Origin: Aquilaria yunnanensis
Taxonomy: Eukaryota; Streptophyta; Magnoliopsida; Malvales; Thymelaeaceae
Assembly: GCA_039654915.1 (NCBI GenBank)
Contig: CM077600.1
Location: 31,245,992 to 31,309,991 of the forward strand
DNA length: 64,000 nt
Direction: 5' to 3'
A model generated the notes under the pieces. The model had not been told where the DNA came from, searched no databases, and worked only from the letters and a program-made list of their open reading frames with translations. The stretch's first letter is position 1. Each line of letters opens with the position of its first letter. Shown here in pieces: positions 60,513 through 64,000 of the stretch. The position numbers were made by a program, and so were the translations under genes.

Positions 60513-62164
60513 CTATATGACAGCACAAATGACAACCAGTACTAACAGGAATACTGCTGATCCAAGAATCAAGCAGAAAATCCATAAAATCCTGTGAATC
60601 AAGCTTCTGCAGCTGAAAGTGCTGCATTCTTTTACCTGTAATCTGCATTCCGCTACATCATCAGACTACACCAATGAAACAAAAGATGGGTGAGAGATTG
60701 GGGGATGTAGGATCAGCAATATGAATTCTAGCTTCGATGATCACTGAACTTACAATAAGAGGTTGCAGCGCCTCTGTATCATTCTTGGAGAATGAGTACT
60801 CAATCTCACCTGCATCATATGATGATGCTAAGGATAGATAATTCTTTAGAAACTGGAATCAACACAAGTACCTAGCATCAATGCATACTGATTATTCGAG
60901 TGATAACGTCGCTGAAAGATTCTCACTAGATAAAAGAAGACAGTCAAGTCTCTCTGGTCCTTATTGTAAGAACGCGCACACACCTTTTTGAGCTAATTAT
61001 GTTACAGACATACGAGCAATATAGGTCTGTACATGTCCAATTCAGTACTTTCGAAAACAAACACAGAAGACTTTGGGCCATAAACTTTAACTTGTATACC
61101 TTGTTGGCAGTCATTGATGGAAGCACTTTTCTCTTTGTTGTCTGAAGCAAGCAAGTTCCCTGACCTGTCAACAATAAGATATTCAGATACTGAGTTCATG
61201 CCATGCAGGGTGTTATTCTACATGACACTACGCTTTGTGGTTCATGTTAAAGGCTACTTTACTGCACAAGATATCAAGATTTCCTATTCCTACACAGACC
61301 TGACAAACATGCACCAAAATAGATTCCCTTACAGTGTCATGGACTTCTTATCATACAAGTATGTTTCCCTGAAATCTTTCTCTACATGAGATGCCACTAA
61401 CCAAACAACAACCTGTTCGGAAGAGAATGAAGTGACAATCAATGATCTGACCCCAAAGGGAACAGAGAAAATGCTTTCATAAAAGTCACTGAAACAGCAA
61501 ATAAAGCAGAAGTGGATGAATAAAAGCACTGATCAGTTCAGTATCAGTGGCAATAGTCCTGATGGATGTTCATAGACTAGCGGTATCTGAAACGATTTCC
61601 AAGACACTTGAGTCCCAGTGGAACGCCCATCAATATCCCGAGGCAATGGAAAAGAATAACAAACAAAACAAGGATACTACGCACCAAAAAAGAAACAAAA
61701 CAAAACAAAACAAGGATACCTTTTTGAATCTGGTAATGCGTAGAGACAAAGAGCCAGTGCTCTTGTTCTCATCTGAACATCTCTTAGCACCTTCCATCTG
61801 TACTCTACATCTTCATTCGTCCTGAAAACAAACACTCCATCCATTAACTCTACATTTTCATAGACACATAATAGACACGGAACGAGGTCAAAATCATGCT
61901 GCAAATCGAGCAAAAAAGCAGGAAAATTTACAATAGGGGTTTGGAAGGAGGATTGTGGAGAAGCGATTCAAGGCGATCTATCGTCACCCCAACTTCAGAA
62001 AGTTTGGATCTGGTTGCGTCTCTGGTCCAATTGTGGTGTTGTTCTGGTGGGCGAATTTTGTTGTTCTTGACCCTGCTTTCTATATCCTCCACAAGATTTA
62101 GTGCCTCGTAAGCTTCTCTCATCCATGCGTCGATCACCAGATTTTGCTTACTCATCTCCCCCAT
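60513..62164 (-). CDS. tail-anchored helical membrane protein of unknown function (syntaxin-N-terminal-like)
   Basis: Five exons agree in phase (62164-61932, 61821-61720, 61164-61100, 60809-60754, 60665-60513) and give 202 aa. The N-terminal 110 residues are rich in charged heptad-like helices (AWMREAYEALNLVEDIESRV, DATRSKLSEVGVTIDRLESL, WKVLRDVQMRTRALALCLYA). This resembles the three-helix N-terminal domain of syntaxin-6-like SNAREs. A polar linker follows, and the C-terminus is a single hydrophobic segment (about 178-202, ILWIFCLILGSAVFLLVLVV) ending two to four residues later, so it would be a tail-anchored protein. No typical SNARE motif is seen before the anchor, so a SNARE function is inference only. 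The start is the ATG at 62164; MSKQ at 62155 is an alternative. The intron of about 555 bp between exons 2 and 3 might hide an alternative exon. Confidence 0.72.
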
Positions 62165-62489
62165 ACACCGCAATAGAGATAAATCGGAGAAAAAGACAAC
62201 GTCTTTCCCACCAAGTCTCGGAACAATGAGGGAGGCTAGCTAAACTTTAGGTGATCTCTGTGCACTGCGCTCCTCCTCGCACAAAGCAACAAAAGTCGAA
62301 CATCTTGGCGGCTAGCGTTTTGCAAGCAGCATCCCACGAGTACTAGCAGCCAGCAGGCCACAAATTTCGCCGAACGGAATCAATTTAGAAAGGCAAAAAA
62401 TATCAGTTTGCCATTAATATTTTTTGTTGGGACCAAATCTATCGGCAAAAATTATCTATGAACCACGAGATGCTGTAGAGAGATTTATA
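62165..62489. promoter_or_regulatory. upstream region of the tail-anchored protein gene
   Basis: GC-richer sequence directly 5' of the minus-strand start at 62164, likely its 5' UTR and core promoter. No specific motif could be supported. Confidence 0.4.
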
Positions 62490-62650
62490 AACTATGGCTT
62501 AATCACCCCAGGGCCCTTTAACTTGGTTAACTCAAACGAGTTAATCCCTCAACTGAAACTCGTTTTATGTTGGTCCTTTAACTTGCAACTTAGTCTATGT
62601 TGGTCCTTTAACTTTGCAACTCATTACAGGTTAGTCCAATCATCTCATAT
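62490..62650. mobile_element. left end fragment of a MULE-like element
   Basis: The text ccctttaacttggttaactc, aatccctcaactgaaact and gttggtcctttaactt parallels the TIR of the element at 9151. A short tandem repeat of about 29 bp (tatgttggtcctttaacttg, twice) lies inside. The matching right end is not found in the window. Confidence 0.45.
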
Positions 62651-63917
62651 AGTTGTAACACCATCATCCATTTTGGAATGTTTAGGAACAATGAGGAAAA
62701 AGATACAAAATAAGAAAAATAACAAGGATTAGCGCAATATTTAGCAAATAAAAGATTCTAAAAGGCCTAATTGATGATTTTTTAATTCACAACAACCTCT
62801 GAATATAAGCCTTTTATACCTAATTATATAATTTCCTTCATTATTTTTAATTGAACGCTATATATATATATATATATATATATCATAATTCATTTTAATT
62901 CAACCTATTCTCTTTCTACTTCATAAATTAGTTAACAAAAAGAGTTTATAATACAATCAAGATGGAGGGAGTGTTTTCATATTGCCACTAAAATATCATT
63001 TAAATTTTTATTTTTCATCTTTTGTGATTTTTGTGCAAAAGTAAAAGAAAAAGGTGAAAATAATACATAATTTTTTTCTTTTTTCTCAATTTATGTACTA
63101 TTTGTAAATGGTGTAAACAAAGGAGATATAGGGTGTAATATTTATTTTATATAATTATATACACCTTTGATATCATTAGTTAATAATTGCTATTTTAGGC
63201 CAAAAAATAAATGATTTATTCATTTCAATATATGTAATTATATATGTGATGATTAAATTTAATAAATTTAATAATTTAATATCATTAAATATAATTCTAT
63301 TACTTAATTATACTTTTTACTGAATACATATTTATACTTATATTATTATTGTTGTTGTTGTTGTTGTGAAAATAATAATAATAACAAAAAATTGCCTAAA
63401 CTATATATTCCAATTTTTTTAGAAGCAATTAACTAGAACCAATGAACAATTATTTATTTTTTTTTTGAAAAAAAAAAGTAATCACATCTTTTAAGAAAAA
63501 AAAACCCTCTTTGATAAGAAAATAAAAAAGCAAAAAATACCTCCCATGGAAAAAAAATGCTCTAGGAATCTATGTTGTTTCTCTTGTCATGCATTTCAGT
63601 CCCCAAAGCTACTTAACATTCAAAAAAAGGGCAACAGTGTTATAATAAATTAGGTGGCTGGACAAACTCATGATAAGTTGGAAAGTTAGAAAGGGCTGTA
63701 AATGAACCGAACAAGCATAAACAAGCCATGTTCATGTCCATTCATTTAATTTTTAATGAACACGAACATGAACAAGAACAATTAAAACTAATGTCTATCA
63801 CCAATCTAAATTGGAGCAAGTCTGGCAATGGTTAGTAGGGCAATAGGCGATGGTGAGAAAGTATGAGTTAGGGCAATGAGACTCAACTTGGTGCTGTACT
63901 AGGTTCATGTTATGAAG
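62651..63917. other. AT-rich intergenic region
   Basis: No gene recognised. (TA)n at 62860-62883 and a (GTT)n tract near 63349-63367. Confidence 0.6.
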
Positions 63918-63920
63918 GAA

Positions 63921-64000
63921 CACTACTAAAATATCACGCTTTTCCAACTGCTAATTTACCAACGGCTACGCCGTTGGTATTTACCAACGCGTAGAACCGT
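63921..64000. mobile_element. terminus of a second CACTA element (cut by window edge)
   Basis: The sequence begins CACTACTAAAATATCACG and continues with tttccaactgctaatttacc and aacggctacgccgttggt. That is nearly identical to the reverse complement of the right end of the element at 36861-46424 (ttttccaactgctaatttac, ggctacgccgttggtattta). It is thus the same family in the opposite orientation. The preceding triplet is GAA; the partner duplication lies beyond the window. Confidence 0.85.

Noticed and set aside
1..64000. Biosynthetic gene cluster, resistance gene cluster or other novel system
   Set aside because: The six host genes are unrelated housekeeping or signalling genes with no shared pathway, and the remaining sequence is explained largely by transposons and their relics.

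Overview
This window is nuclear DNA from a flowering plant, most likely a core eudicot. The evidence is AT-rich intergenic sequence, compact multi-exon genes with GT-AG introns, a plastid zeta-carotene desaturase gene, a plant WNK kinase, a minus-end (C-terminal motor) kinesin, and many plant transposon families. I saw no rRNA, convincing tRNA or CRISPR array. The species cannot be named from sequence alone.

Six host genes can be read with consistent splice phases. On the minus strand these are a WNK1-like kinase (2600-5560, 7 exons, 748 aa), a kinesin-14 of the ATK/KatA type (18512-23151, about 17 exons, 781 aa), DRT102 (52676-53584, one exon, 302 aa), zeta-carotene desaturase ZDS (54469-59384, 14 exons, 566 aa) and a 202-aa tail-anchored protein (60513-62164, 5 exons). 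On the plus strand there is one DUF868 protein (35113-36147, 344 aa). From memory of Arabidopsis locus numbers, DUF868, ZDS, DRT102 and WNK1 lie within a few genes of each other on chromosome 3 (At3g04860 to At3g04910). The window therefore looks like that old block, expanded and reshuffled by transposons, with the kinesin lying between two of its members.

The space between genes is mostly mobile DNA. The largest piece is a 9,564-bp CACTA (En/Spm-type) element at 36861-46424. It has CACTACTAAAA ends, a TAT target duplication, arrays of CCAACG palindromes at both ends, a TNP2 transposase broken by at least five stops, and a second gene (Transposase_24 type, 457 aa) that still reads through. 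A 1,558-bp non-autonomous CACTA relative lies at 29375-30932 (duplication ATT), and the end of another CACTA copy enters at 63921. Also present are a solo LTR (15917-17238, duplication ATGAG), a hAT-like element (33183-33721, duplication CACAACTA), two TA-flanked MITEs (26982-27296 and 27893-28126), MULE-like long-inverted-repeat elements, a three-member long-TIR MITE family, and LINE relics.

Two kilobase-scale tandem duplications (26480-27868 and 49859-51630) record local rearrangement. In the first, a MITE sits in one copy and the other copy keeps the empty site. I found no gene cluster or novel defence or metabolic system. The notable content is the layered transposon history and the CACTA element's unequal decay.
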